Below, piece after piece: positions 50,229-58,255 of a stretch of 64,000 bases of DNA. The stretch covers positions 558,001 to 622,000 of the forward strand of contig NZ_FWFF01000001.1 of the NCBI RefSeq assembly GCF_900163715.1, written 5' to 3'. Position 1 is the first letter of the stretch, and every line of letters begins with the position of its first letter. The stretch is from Brevibacterium yomogidense. Lineage in GTDB: Bacteria > Actinomycetota > Actinomycetes > Actinomycetales > Brevibacteriaceae. Made by a program: the position numbers and the translations under genes. The notes under the pieces are model-generated. The model had not been told where the DNA came from and made no database searches. It saw only the letters and a program-made list of their open reading frames with translations.

Positions 50229-51437
50229 TTGGCGCCCCCACCGGAAGAGCTCCGCACCACCGTCGCCATCGTGGGCGCGGGACCGGCCGGTCTCGCGCTC
50301 GCCCACCTGCTGCACACGGTCGGCATCGACAGCATCGTGGTCGACAACCGCGACCGGGAGACGATCGCCACGACGCACCGCGCGGGCATCCTCGAGCAGG
50401 GATCCGTGGAGCTCCTCGCTGACACCGGGGCCGTTACCCGTGTGCACACGCACGGCCATGAGCACGAGGGCACCGTCTTCCGCGTGGACGGGGTGGACCA
50501 CCGGATCGACTTCCAGGGGCTCGTGGGCGCCTCCGTCTGGCTGTACCCGCAGAACGAGGTGTTCGTCGATCTGGCGCAGACGCGCGATGCCGCGGGCGGC
50601 ACCGTGTTCTACGGCGTCAGCGACACGAGCCCGGCCGCCTTCGACACGGATCGCCCGCACGTCGACTTCACGGATGCGGACGGCACGCCGCGGCGGATCG
50701 TCTGCGACTGGCTCGTGGGCGCGGACGGATCCCGCAGCGTCTGCCGGAACGCGATCCCGGAGGCCGAGCGACAGCGCTTCTCCCTCGAGTACCCCTTCGC
50801 CTGGTTCGGGATCCTCTGCGAAGCCCCGCCCAGTGCGCCGGAGCTCATCTACTCCCGCTCCGAGCGCGGCTTCGCGCTCATCTCGCAGCGCAGCGACACC
50901 GTCCAGCGGATGTACTTCCAGTGCAGCCCGGATGAGGACGCCTCCGCCTGGTCGGACGACCGGATCTTCGCGGAGCTGCAGGCGCGGGTCGACGGCCCGG
51001 ACGGCTTCGAGCTCACCACCGGTCCCGTCTTCGAGCGGACGGTCCTCCCGTTCCGGTCGTACGTGTCCGAACCGATGCGCTCCGGTCGCCTGCTGCTCGC
51101 GGGCGATGCCGCCCACACCGTGCCGCCGACGGGCGCGAAGGGCCTCAACCTGGCGCTCCAGGACGTCCGCGTGCTCTTCGAAGCGCTGCGCGACGCTGTG
51201 CTGTCCGGTGACGAATCCGGTGTCGACGGCTACTCCGACCGCGCGCTGCAGCGCGTGTGGAAAGCGCAGAACTTCTCCTACTGGGTGACGTCCCTCATGC
51301 ACCGGGACCCGCAGGCCGGCGACTTCGAGACCCGTCGCCGGGCGGGCGAGCTGCGCGGCCTGCTGGAGTCCGATCACGGCAGGGCCTACCTCGCGGAGGC
51401 GTACACCGGCTGGCCGCGCGAGAGCAGGCTGACATGA
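50229..51437 (+). CDS. pobA: 4-hydroxybenzoate 3-monooxygenase
   Basis: FAD monooxygenase converting 4-hydroxybenzoate to protocatechuate with NAD(P)H and O2. The 402 residues begin near the family start. Motifs: GAGPAGL at 16-22, RDRETIATTHRAGILEQGSVELL, VGADGSRSVCRNAIPE and GDAAHTVPPTGAKGLNLALQDV. TTG 50229 is the start: AGGAGG lies 4 bases upstream, and an in-frame ATG at 50064 would add about 55 residues of foreign sequence. The pcaHGBL genes follow. Confidence 0.94.
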   Translation: MAPPPEELRTTVAIVGAGPAGLALAHLLHTVGIDSIVVDNRDRETIATTHRAGILEQGSVELLADTGAVTRVHTHGHEHEGTVFRVDGVDHRIDFQGLVGASVWLYPQNEVFVDLAQTRDAAGGTVFYGVSDTSPAAFDTDRPHVDFTDADGTPRRIVCDWLVGADGSRSVCRNAIPEAERQRFSLEYPFAWFGILCEAPPSAPELIYSRSERGFALISQRSDTVQRMYFQCSPDEDASAWSDDRIFAELQARVDGPDGFELTTGPVFERTVLPFRSYVSEPMRSGRLLLAGDAAHTVPPTGAKGLNLALQDVRVLFEALRDAVLSGDESGVDGYSDRALQRVWKAQNFSYWVTSLMHRDPQAGDFETRRRAGELRGLLESDHGRAYLAEAYTGWPRESRLT

Positions 51438-51531
51438 CGCAGCGAACGACAGAACCACAGACGCAGGGACTGACAGTCGAAGCGAACCACAGATCACGGA
51501 CACACAGCGCCGACTCGGAGAGGAGTGCGAC

Positions 51532-52371
51532 ATGAGCGCGGAGACCACGCGACAGGATGCAGTCCAGGCCCAGGGCCAGCCGGAGACACAGGGCCCGGAT
51601 GACGCCGCGGCGACGCAGCGCCAGATGACCGCGGAGATCGAGGGCATCCACGGGGAGTACACGGGGCAGAGGGACAGCGGCGGGCGGGAGGAGTCGCAGC
51701 CGCGACTCGACTTCCCGCCCTACCGGTCCTCGATCCTCCGCCACCCCACGAAGGACCTGTTCCACACGGATCCGGAGACGATCGAGACCTTCTCGCCCGC
51801 TTTCGGCCACCGGGACGTGGGCGAGCTCGAATCGGATCTCACGATCCAGGCGAACGGCGAGCCGATCGGCGAGCGCATCCGCGTGCGCGGTCGCGTGGTC
51901 GACGGCGACGGTCGCCCGGTCGCAGGTCAGCTGGTCGAGGTCTGGCAGGCGAACGCCGCCGGGCGGTACATCCACAAGCGCGATCAGCACCCGGCCCCCA
52001 TCGACCCGAACTTCACGGGCGTGGGCCGCACGCTCACGGGGCCGGACGGCTCGTACGACTTCATCACGATCAAGCCGGCGCCGTACCCGTGGAAGAACCA
52101 CCGCAACGCGTGGCGGCCCGCGCACATCCACTTCAGCCTGTTCGGCACGGACTTCACGCAGCGGAAGATCACGCAGATGTACTTCCCGTCCGACCCGCTG
52201 TTCGCGCTCGATCCGATCTACCAGTCGATCACGGATCAGAAGGCCCGCGATCGGCTGGTCGCGCAGTATGACCACGATGTGTCGGAGCACGAGTTCCTGC
52301 TGGGCTACCGGTGGGACATCGTCGTGAGCGGCAGCGCACGCACCTGGACGGAGGACGAGGGCGATGAGTGA
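51532..52371 (+). CDS. pcaH: Protocatechuate 3,4-dioxygenase beta subunit
   Basis: Iron(III) intradiol dioxygenase subunit that, with PcaG, cleaves protocatechuate to 3-carboxy-cis,cis-muconate. 279 residues, the first 40 or so an extra Gln/Ala-rich tail. Iron ligands by position: Tyr in GRYIHKRD, Tyr in APYPWKN, and two His in PAHIHFS. AGGAG lies 7 bases before the ATG. The pcaG gene overlaps its end. Confidence 0.96.
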   Translation: MSAETTRQDAVQAQGQPETQGPDDAAATQRQMTAEIEGIHGEYTGQRDSGGREESQPRLDFPPYRSSILRHPTKDLFHTDPETIETFSPAFGHRDVGELESDLTIQANGEPIGERIRVRGRVVDGDGRPVAGQLVEVWQANAAGRYIHKRDQHPAPIDPNFTGVGRTLTGPDGSYDFITIKPAPYPWKNHRNAWRPAHIHFSLFGTDFTQRKITQMYFPSDPLFALDPIYQSITDQKARDRLVAQYDHDVSEHEFLLGYRWDIVVSGSARTWTEDEGDE

Positions 52372-53017
52372 CATGACGAGCAGCACCGCAGCGGGCACCG
52401 CGGACCGGGCCGCGGCCTCGGGCCGGTACACCGGGGCCGACCTCACCACCGGAGACCTCGTCCCCACGCCGGCGCAGACGATCGGGCCGTTCTACGGGTT
52501 CGCCCTGGAGTACGAGCACGGGAACGAACTGGTGCCCGTGGGCAGTGCGCGAGCGGTGCGCCTGCACGGCACGGTGACCGACGGTGCAGGCACCCCGGTC
52601 CCCGATGCGCTGCTGGAGATCTGGCAGGCCGATGAGTCCGGAGCGATCCCGGATGTCGAGGGATCGCTCCTGCGTGACGGCTTCACCTTCACCGGCTTCG
52701 GCCGCGAGGGCACGGACGGGTCGGGGAACTTCACCTTCTCGACGGTCGACCCGGGGCCCACCCAGCCCGGATCGGCCCCCTTCATCTCGCTGTGCGTCTT
52801 CGCGCGAGGCCTGCTCAACCGCCTCTTCACCCGCATCTACCTGCCGGAGGACGAGGCGGCGCTCGCGGCCGACCCGCTCCTGTCCCAGCTTCCCGCGGAC
52901 CGCCGGAAGACGCTCATCGCGACCCGCGAGGAGGACGGGAGCCTCCGCTTCGACGTCCGCCTCCAGGGCGACGACGAGACCGTGTTCCTGAAGTTCCCGA
53001 GGAACGATGACTTCTGA
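52364..53017 (+). CDS. pcaG: Protocatechuate 3,4-dioxygenase alpha subunit
   Basis: 217 residues: Ala/Thr-rich start, then TPAQTIGPFYGFALEY (family signature), ALLEIWQADESG, FTFSTVDPGP and the C-terminal FDVRLQGDDETVFL. It pairs with PcaH and lacks the iron ligands. ATG 52364 overlaps the pcaH stop by 8 bases; ATG 52373 is an alternative. Confidence 0.95.
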   Translation: MSDMTSSTAAGTADRAAASGRYTGADLTTGDLVPTPAQTIGPFYGFALEYEHGNELVPVGSARAVRLHGTVTDGAGTPVPDALLEIWQADESGAIPDVEGSLLRDGFTFTGFGREGTDGSGNFTFSTVDPGPTQPGSAPFISLCVFARGLLNRLFTRIYLPEDEAALAADPLLSQLPADRRKTLIATREEDGSLRFDVRLQGDDETVFLKFPRNDDF

Positions 53018-53032
53018 GGCAGGCTTGAGGGT

Positions 53033-54460
53033 ATGACCGCAAGCGATCGTCCTCAGCCCGCCGGGACCTCGGCGGCGTCCGCAGACGATGCCACGATGCT
53101 GCTGTTCGCACCGGGCACCGCACCGGACGCCGCAGCGGTGGGCGACCGCGCGCTGCTGGGCGCGCTCGTGGAGGCCGAGGCCGGCTGGGTCGGCGCGCAG
53201 GCGGACCTCGGACTCGTGTCGCAGGAGACCGCCGCCGAGGTCGTGGCCGCCCTGGGCGCGCCCGCGGACTACCCGGTGGCGGACATCGCTGCGGACGCGG
53301 CCTCGGGCGGGAACCCCGTCATCCCGTTCCTGGCCCACGCGCGGCAGAAGGTCGCCGGGCTGCCGGGCGCCGATGCGCTTCACAGAGGGCTCACCAGCCA
53401 GGACGTGATGGATACGGCGATGGTGCTCGTCCTCGGCCGGACGATCGCGGTGGTCAGCGCGCGGCTCGAAGCCGTGATCAGCGGGTTTTCGGCGCTGTCA
53501 CGGTCGTACCGCAGCACGCCGTGCCTCGCCCACACCCTCACGCAGGCGGCGCTGCCCACGACCGCGGGGCTGCGGTTCGCGCACTGGACGCGCAGCGTCG
53601 CGGATGCTCGCGAGGAGCTGGCACGTGTGGTCCCGACCGTCCAGCTGGGCGGCGCCGCGGGCACGCGCGCCGCGCTCGGCGAGATCCGTGCCGAAAATGA
53701 AGCTGGACTCAGCGGGACTGACTTCGAGGCGGCATGGGCGGCCCGGCTGGGTCTTGCCGCGGCCGGGTACCCCTGGCACGTCGACCGGCTGCGGGTGCTC
53801 GGCTGGGCACAGGCGCTCGCGGGCGTGAGCCTCGCCGGGCAGCGGGTGGCCCGCGACGTGCTCACCGGCGCCCGGACGGAGGTCGGCGAACTGCGGGAGG
53901 CAGGCGGCGGGGGCTCGTCCGCGATGCCGCAGAAGTCGAACCCCACGGTGTCCGTCCTGCTGTCGCGGACCGGGCAGGAAGCACCGGGACTGCTCGCGAC
54001 CGTCGCGCAGGCGGTGGGGCAGGCCGTGGATGAGCGCCCGGACGGGGCGTGGCACGCGGAGTGGACCGCGCTCGCCCGCCTGCAGCTCGGAGCGCTCACG
54101 AGCGCTCGCCTGCTCGGGGACCTCGCCGACCGGCTCGAGGTGGACGCCGGTGCGATGCGCCGGAACCTCGAGGCGGCCGGTCCCGGGGTCGTGTCCGAGC
54201 GACTCGTCCACGCCCTGGCGCCGGATGTGACGAAGACGCAGATCACAGAGGCCCTGGGCGCGGCGGCGGACGCGGGCGACGCGCGCGAACGGCTGGCGGC
54301 TGTGGTGCCCGCTGCCCGGCGGAGCGACCTCGGCGCACTGCTCGACCCGGCCGCGTACACGGGCGAGGCGACCGCTCTCGTGGATCGGATCCTCGCCACC
54401 CTCACCACCCTTGACCCCGACAGTTCCGCGGAAGACCCTTCGAAAGGATCGGACTCATGA
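53033..54460 (+). CDS. pcaB: 3-carboxy-cis,cis-muconate cycloisomerase
   Basis: 475 residues of the fumarase/aspartase superfamily. Converts 3-carboxymuconate to 4-carboxymuconolactone. Signature GGSSAMPQKSNP is intact; LHRGLTSQDVMDTAMVLVL and TLTQAALPTTAGLRFAHW are also present. AGGCAGG lies 9 bases before the ATG. The next gene overlaps its stop by 4 bases. The last 70 residues are Ala/Asp-rich and variable. Confidence 0.95.
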   Translation: MTASDRPQPAGTSAASADDATMLLFAPGTAPDAAAVGDRALLGALVEAEAGWVGAQADLGLVSQETAAEVVAALGAPADYPVADIAADAASGGNPVIPFLAHARQKVAGLPGADALHRGLTSQDVMDTAMVLVLGRTIAVVSARLEAVISGFSALSRSYRSTPCLAHTLTQAALPTTAGLRFAHWTRSVADAREELARVVPTVQLGGAAGTRAALGEIRAENEAGLSGTDFEAAWAARLGLAAAGYPWHVDRLRVLGWAQALAGVSLAGQRVARDVLTGARTEVGELREAGGGGSSAMPQKSNPTVSVLLSRTGQEAPGLLATVAQAVGQAVDERPDGAWHAEWTALARLQLGALTSARLLGDLADRLEVDAGAMRRNLEAAGPGVVSERLVHALAPDVTKTQITEALGAAADAGDARERLAAVVPAARRSDLGALLDPAAYTGEATALVDRILATLTTLDPDSSAEDPSKGSDS

Positions 54461-55824
54461 CGACTCTCACCGCCACGCACCTGCCGACGGGAGGTGCCGC
54501 TGACGCAGCCGCCGGCTCCCGCGTCCTCGTGGTCCTGCCGTCCCTGGGGACCGCCGTGCAGCCGCTGTGGCAGTACGCGACGGCGCAGCTGCCCAGCGAC
54601 TGGACCGTGGTGGGCATCGACCTGCCCGGCCACGGACGATCAGCCCCCGTCGCGGCGCGCGCGGGCATCGCCCTGACGATGGAGGAGCTCGCGGAGCAGG
54701 TGCTGGAGTCCGTGCGGTCCGTCCTGCCGGACGTGGGGTCATTCGCTGTCGCAGGCGATTCCGTGGGCGGTGCGATCGCGCTGCAGCTGGCACTGTCGCA
54801 TCCGGAGACCGTGGACGCGGCGGGCGTGTTCTGCTCCGGCGCGAAGATCGGGACGGCGGAAGCCTGGGAGGAGCGCGCCGCCTTCGTGGAGGAGGCGGGG
54901 ACGCCCACGATGGTCGAGGGGTCCGCACAGCGCTGGTTCGCGCCGGGCTTCATCGAGGCGCAGCCCGTCGTGTCGACGGAGCTGCTGCATTCCCTGCAGG
55001 GGACCGACCGATTTTCGTACGCGGCGGTGTGCCGTGCGCTCGCGGCGTTCGACGTGCGGGATCGGCTGGGCGACGTGCGCGTCCCGATCCTGGCGGTCGC
55101 CGGTGAGCACGATCAGCCGACTCCGCCCGCGAGCCTGCAGGCGATCGCCGATGGCGTGCCGCACGGGCGGTTCGAGGTCGTCGCCGATGCCGCCCACCTC
55201 GTCCCGGCAGAGGCCCCCGAGGTCGCGGCCGAGCTGCTGCACGGGTTCCTCCTGGGAGCCGGGTCGGCGGTCCAGGGGAGCGGTGAGGGTTCCCCGGCGG
55301 GGGCCTCGGCGGGGGGAGCGGCCGCAACGGTCGGGCCGGTCGAGTCGGTCGCGACTCCCGGAGCCGGAGAGGCAGCTGGTACTGGCGAGGCGGCGGGGAC
55401 AGCCGCGCCTGGTGTCACTGACGCCGGCCTGCCGGACCTGACGCGTTCCCAGGTGCACGAGGCCGGCACGGCGGTACGCCGCGAGGTCCTCTCCGACGAG
55501 CACGTCGACCGGGCGAACGCGTCGATCACGGAGTTCACGCAGGACTTCCAGGACTTCATCTCGCGGTACGCGTGGGGTGAGATCTGGACGCGGCCGGGCA
55601 TCGACCGGCGGATGCGCTCTGCGGTGACGCTCACGGCGATGGTCGCGGGCGGCCACCAGGAGGAGCTCGCGATGCACGTGCGCGCAGCGGTCCGCAACGG
55701 GCTCACGCGCGACGAGATCAAGGAGATCCTCCTGCAGAGCGCGGTCTACTGCTCCGTTCCGAGCGCGAACACGGCCTTCAAGATCGCGGGTCAGGTGCTC
55801 GCGGACCTCGACGCGGAGAGGTGA
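54457..55824 (+). CDS. pcaL: PcaD-PcaC fusion: enol-lactone hydrolase/4-carboxymuconolactone decarboxylase
   Basis: 455 residues. N-terminal alpha/beta hydrolase (about 1-270) with Ser102 in AGDSVGG, late Asp in VAGEHDQPTPP and His in ADAAHLVPAEAPE: beta-ketoadipate enol-lactone hydrolase. A Gly/Ala/Glu-rich linker (about 275-330) joins the decarboxylase domain (MRSAVTLTAMVAGGHQEELAMHVRAAVRNGLTRDEIKEILLQ). The fusion is known as PcaL in Streptomyces and Rhodococcus; its product is beta-ketoadipate. The linker is longer and more repetitive than I expect. The pcaIJ and pcaF genes do not follow. Confidence 0.94.
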   Translation: MTTLTATHLPTGGAADAAAGSRVLVVLPSLGTAVQPLWQYATAQLPSDWTVVGIDLPGHGRSAPVAARAGIALTMEELAEQVLESVRSVLPDVGSFAVAGDSVGGAIALQLALSHPETVDAAGVFCSGAKIGTAEAWEERAAFVEEAGTPTMVEGSAQRWFAPGFIEAQPVVSTELLHSLQGTDRFSYAAVCRALAAFDVRDRLGDVRVPILAVAGEHDQPTPPASLQAIADGVPHGRFEVVADAAHLVPAEAPEVAAELLHGFLLGAGSAVQGSGEGSPAGASAGGAAATVGPVESVATPGAGEAAGTGEAAGTAAPGVTDAGLPDLTRSQVHEAGTAVRREVLSDEHVDRANASITEFTQDFQDFISRYAWGEIWTRPGIDRRMRSAVTLTAMVAGGHQEELAMHVRAAVRNGLTRDEIKEILLQSAVYCSVPSANTAFKIAGQVLADLDAER

Positions 55825-55840
55825 AGCCGGACGAACCCCG

Positions 55841-55898
55841 CGAGTGAGTGCTAGGTGGTCCATCTGATCGATGAGTGGGACCACCTAGCACTCACTCG
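55841..55898. terminator. Perfect 21-bp hairpin after the pca operon
   Basis: Arms 55841-55861 and 55878-55898 are exact inverted repeats (left arm begins CGAGTGAGTG) around a 16-base loop. No T-run. It lies between pcaL and a convergent flavoprotein gene. Confidence 0.8.
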
Positions 55899-55958
55899 AT
55901 TCTGAGCGGAGCCCCCGTGGAAGGTGGGGCTTCGGCTTGGTCGAGCCCGTCGTCAGCC

Positions 55959-57101
55959 TCAGTGCTGGGCGCTGAACTCCTCCTCCACGAGCGCCATGTT
56001 CGCCTGGGCGCCCGCCGTGACCCCGTCAGCCATCGCGCCGGCGACCATCATGCCGACGTTCGTGACGTTGCCGGCCGCGAAGACACCGGGGACGTTCGTC
56101 GCCTTCTGCATGTCGACGGGCACGAACTGACCCATCACGTTCTCCTCGACTGCCAGTCCGAGCGCATCGACGAGCACGGAGTCGATCCGCATGCGCGTTC
56201 CCACGAGGATCGAGTCGAGGGCGACCGGCGCCTCCAGTCCGGCGACGACGGCACCTGTGAGGCGCCGCTGCTCGTGGGCATCATCACCGCGGGAGCCAGC
56301 ATCGCGGTACTCACCGCGGCGGGAGTCGTCGGCGCGGGAGCTGGCCTCGTCCGCGTCGGCCGCGTGATCGCTGAGGACCTCTCGCACCGCACCCTCGATG
56401 ACCCGCACACCGCGCGATGCGAGGACAGCTCGGTCATCGGCGCTGGGGGCCGGCTGGTCGTGCAGCAGCACCGTGACGTCATCCGACCACTGCCGGATGA
56501 GCTTCGCCTGGTGCAGCCACATCGGACCGGTCGCCAGCACACCGATCCGGCCGCCGCGGACCTCGTACCCGTGGCAGTACGGGCAGTGGACGACGTCCTG
56601 CCCCCAATGGTCAGCCAGGCCGGGGATGTCCGGCAGCGTGTCGACGGCGCCGGAGGCGAGCACGATCCGGCGAGCGCGGACTGTCGAGGGGTCGCGGGAC
56701 TCAGGGGCAGCGGCCTCGGCGGCGGGCGCCTCTTCTGCAGGGCGCAGTCCGGGTGAGGGGACCCGGGGGTCTGCGGCCACCGCCGCGATCGTGACTGCGA
56801 AGCCGTCTGCAGGGGAACCGCTCACATCGGTCACGGTCCCGTCGATGAGCTGGGCGCCGTAGGAGGCGGCCTCCGCGCGGCCCTTCTCCACGAGCTCCAG
56901 CGGATCGATGCCCTCATTGCCGAGCAGGTTGTGCGCGCCTGCGGCCGGTGCGTTCCGCGGCGACCCGGCGTCGACGACGAGGACGCTGCGCAGCGCCCTG
57001 CCCAGCGTGAGCGCGGCGCTGAGGCCTGCGACGCCGCCGCCGATCACGACGACGTCATAGGTGGGGACGTCATAGGTGGGAGTGTGCGGGGTCTGAGTCA
57101 T
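55959..57101 (-). CDS. Thioredoxin-reductase-like FAD/NAD(P) flavoprotein
   Basis: 380 residues. VVVIGGGVAGLSAALTLGRA (FAD), the redox pair C173-P-Y-C176 in VVHCPYCHGYEVRGG, and GVFAAGNVTNVGMMVAGAMADG in the C-terminal FAD part match the thioredoxin-reductase fold. The CPYC with HGYEVRGG context is that of orphan homologues without a proven thioredoxin partner. Two low-complexity inserts (about 106-139 and 247-280, Asp/Arg/Ser-rich) interrupt the usual sequence. AAGGAG lies 7 bases before ATG 57101. Divergent from the XRE-cupin regulator. Confidence 0.85.
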   Translation of the reverse strand: MTQTPHTPTYDVPTYDVVVIGGGVAGLSAALTLGRALRSVLVVDAGSPRNAPAAGAHNLLGNEGIDPLELVEKGRAEAASYGAQLIDGTVTDVSGSPADGFAVTIAAVAADPRVPSPGLRPAEEAPAAEAAAPESRDPSTVRARRIVLASGAVDTLPDIPGLADHWGQDVVHCPYCHGYEVRGGRIGVLATGPMWLHQAKLIRQWSDDVTVLLHDQPAPSADDRAVLASRGVRVIEGAVREVLSDHAADADEASSRADDSRRGEYRDAGSRGDDAHEQRRLTGAVVAGLEAPVALDSILVGTRMRIDSVLVDALGLAVEENVMGQFVPVDMQKATNVPGVFAAGNVTNVGMMVAGAMADGVTAGAQANMALVEEEFSAQH

Positions 57102-57156
57102 GGTGCGCTCCTTCAGGTGGGGATGCATGCACTCTGGACCCGGGAGGGCTCGGGCG

Positions 57157-57167
57157 ACGATAATCGT
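57157..57167. promoter_or_regulatory. Palindromic ACGAT-A-ATCGT over divergent promoter candidates
   Basis: The 11-base palindrome contains GATAAT (57159-57164), a near-consensus -10 for the regulator gene, and GATTAT (57166-57161) on the opposite strand for the flavoprotein gene. A regulator bound here could shut both genes. The -35 boxes are weak. Confidence 0.4.
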
Positions 57168-57305
57168 TGCTGAATCGGCAAGATGATGTGTCGGTATGTC
57201 CGCAAGACTGCCAGTGGGTCAGACGGCAGGCCGGCCAATGGGCAAGACGGCAAGTAGGGAAGCACGCAAGCCGCCTCGACGGCGAGGCGACGAGAGGGGA
57301 CGCGT

Positions 57306-58070
57306 ATGGATGCGGTCGACCGCGAGTCTGAGATCGCGACCGGGCGCGGCGCCGTGCGCGGGCCCGGGACAGTCCGAGAGCCTGCGCAGAGTGAGGTGGG
57401 GGAGGTCGTGGAGTCCGTGGGGCCTCGGCTGCGGGAGCGACGGACGGCCCGCGGGCTGTCACTCACCGCGCTGAGCGAGCGGACCGGGATCTCCGTGAGC
57501 ACGCTGTCCAGGCTGGAGACGGGCGCGCGGATACCCGGTCTCGAGCACCTGGTCGCGCTCGCCCGCGCCCACCACGTGAGCCTCGATGCGCTCGTGGGGA
57601 CGCGCTTCTCGTGGGATCCGCGGCTGCGGTACGACACGTACGAGGACTCGGGGCGGACTGTCATGCCCATCGCCCCGGCCGCAGGAGGGCTGTGGGTCGA
57701 GCACGCGATCATCAGGCCGCCGGCGTCGGGGATCGCGGAGCCTGCGGTCCACGTGCACGGGCACGAGGGGGAGGTCGGCGGTCATGGTGCTCACGGGGGT
57801 GGGCGCGGGGGTGGGCGCGGGCGAGCGCACGTCTTCGAGCCCGAGGCGCTCCAGACCCATCGCGGCTACGTGTGGCTGCTCGTGCTGGCGGGATCGCTGC
57901 GGCTTCTCGTGGGTGCCCACGACCTCGTGCTCGATCCCGGCGAGGCCGCGGAGTTCGACACCCGTGTGCCCCACTGGCTCGGGCCCGCGGTGGATCAGCC
58001 GGCCGAGGTCCTCAACGTCCATGGCCCGGAAGGTCAGCGCATCCGCGTGCGGGCGCGGCCCAAGCAGTGA
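57306..58070 (+). CDS. XRE-family regulator with C-terminal cupin domain
   Basis: 254 residues. Helix-turn-helix near 40-95 (LRERRTARGLSLTALSERTGISVSTLSRLETGARIPGLEHLVALA). Cupin near 185-250 (THRGYVWLLVLAGSLRLLVGAHDLVLDPGEAAEFDTRVPHWLGP). A Gly/His/Arg-rich insert (about 148-172, with HVHGHEGEVGGHG) lies in the middle and could bind metal or be disordered. Divergent from the flavoprotein gene, which it most likely controls. GAGGGG lies about 6 bases before the ATG. Confidence 0.85.
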   Translation: MDAVDRESEIATGRGAVRGPGTVREPAQSEVGEVVESVGPRLRERRTARGLSLTALSERTGISVSTLSRLETGARIPGLEHLVALARAHHVSLDALVGTRFSWDPRLRYDTYEDSGRTVMPIAPAAGGLWVEHAIIRPPASGIAEPAVHVHGHEGEVGGHGAHGGGRGGGRGRAHVFEPEALQTHRGYVWLLVLAGSLRLLVGAHDLVLDPGEAAEFDTRVPHWLGPAVDQPAEVLNVHGPEGQRIRVRARPKQ

Positions 58071-58090
58071 GGGCGCGCCCAGGGGAGTGC

Positions 58091-58147
58091 ACGGGGCGAC
58101 CTGACCCAGACGGGGCGACGCGACCCAGATGGGGCGCCGCGACCCAC
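58091..58147. repeat. Three 19-bp tandem repeats
   Basis: Units at 58091-58109, 58110-58128 and 58129-58147 share the pattern AYGGGGCGMCSYGACCCA with few differences. They sit just after the XRE-cupin stop and run into the terminator hairpin. Confidence 0.7.
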
Positions 58148-58207
58148 CAACTTTGATCAGACCGCATAGGAAAGAAGCTGTGCGGCCTGATGAAAGCTGG
58201 TGGGTCG
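58140..58207. terminator. 27-bp hairpin between convergent genes
   Basis: Arms 58140-58166 and 58181-58207 pair at 24 of 27 positions around a 14-base loop (left arm begins CGACCCACCA). It separates the XRE-cupin gene from the aminotransferase gene. Confidence 0.75.
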
Positions 58208-58255
58208 TCGGACCAGGGTGGTGGGTGCCTAGATCCGGCCGCACCGCCCGCTCGC

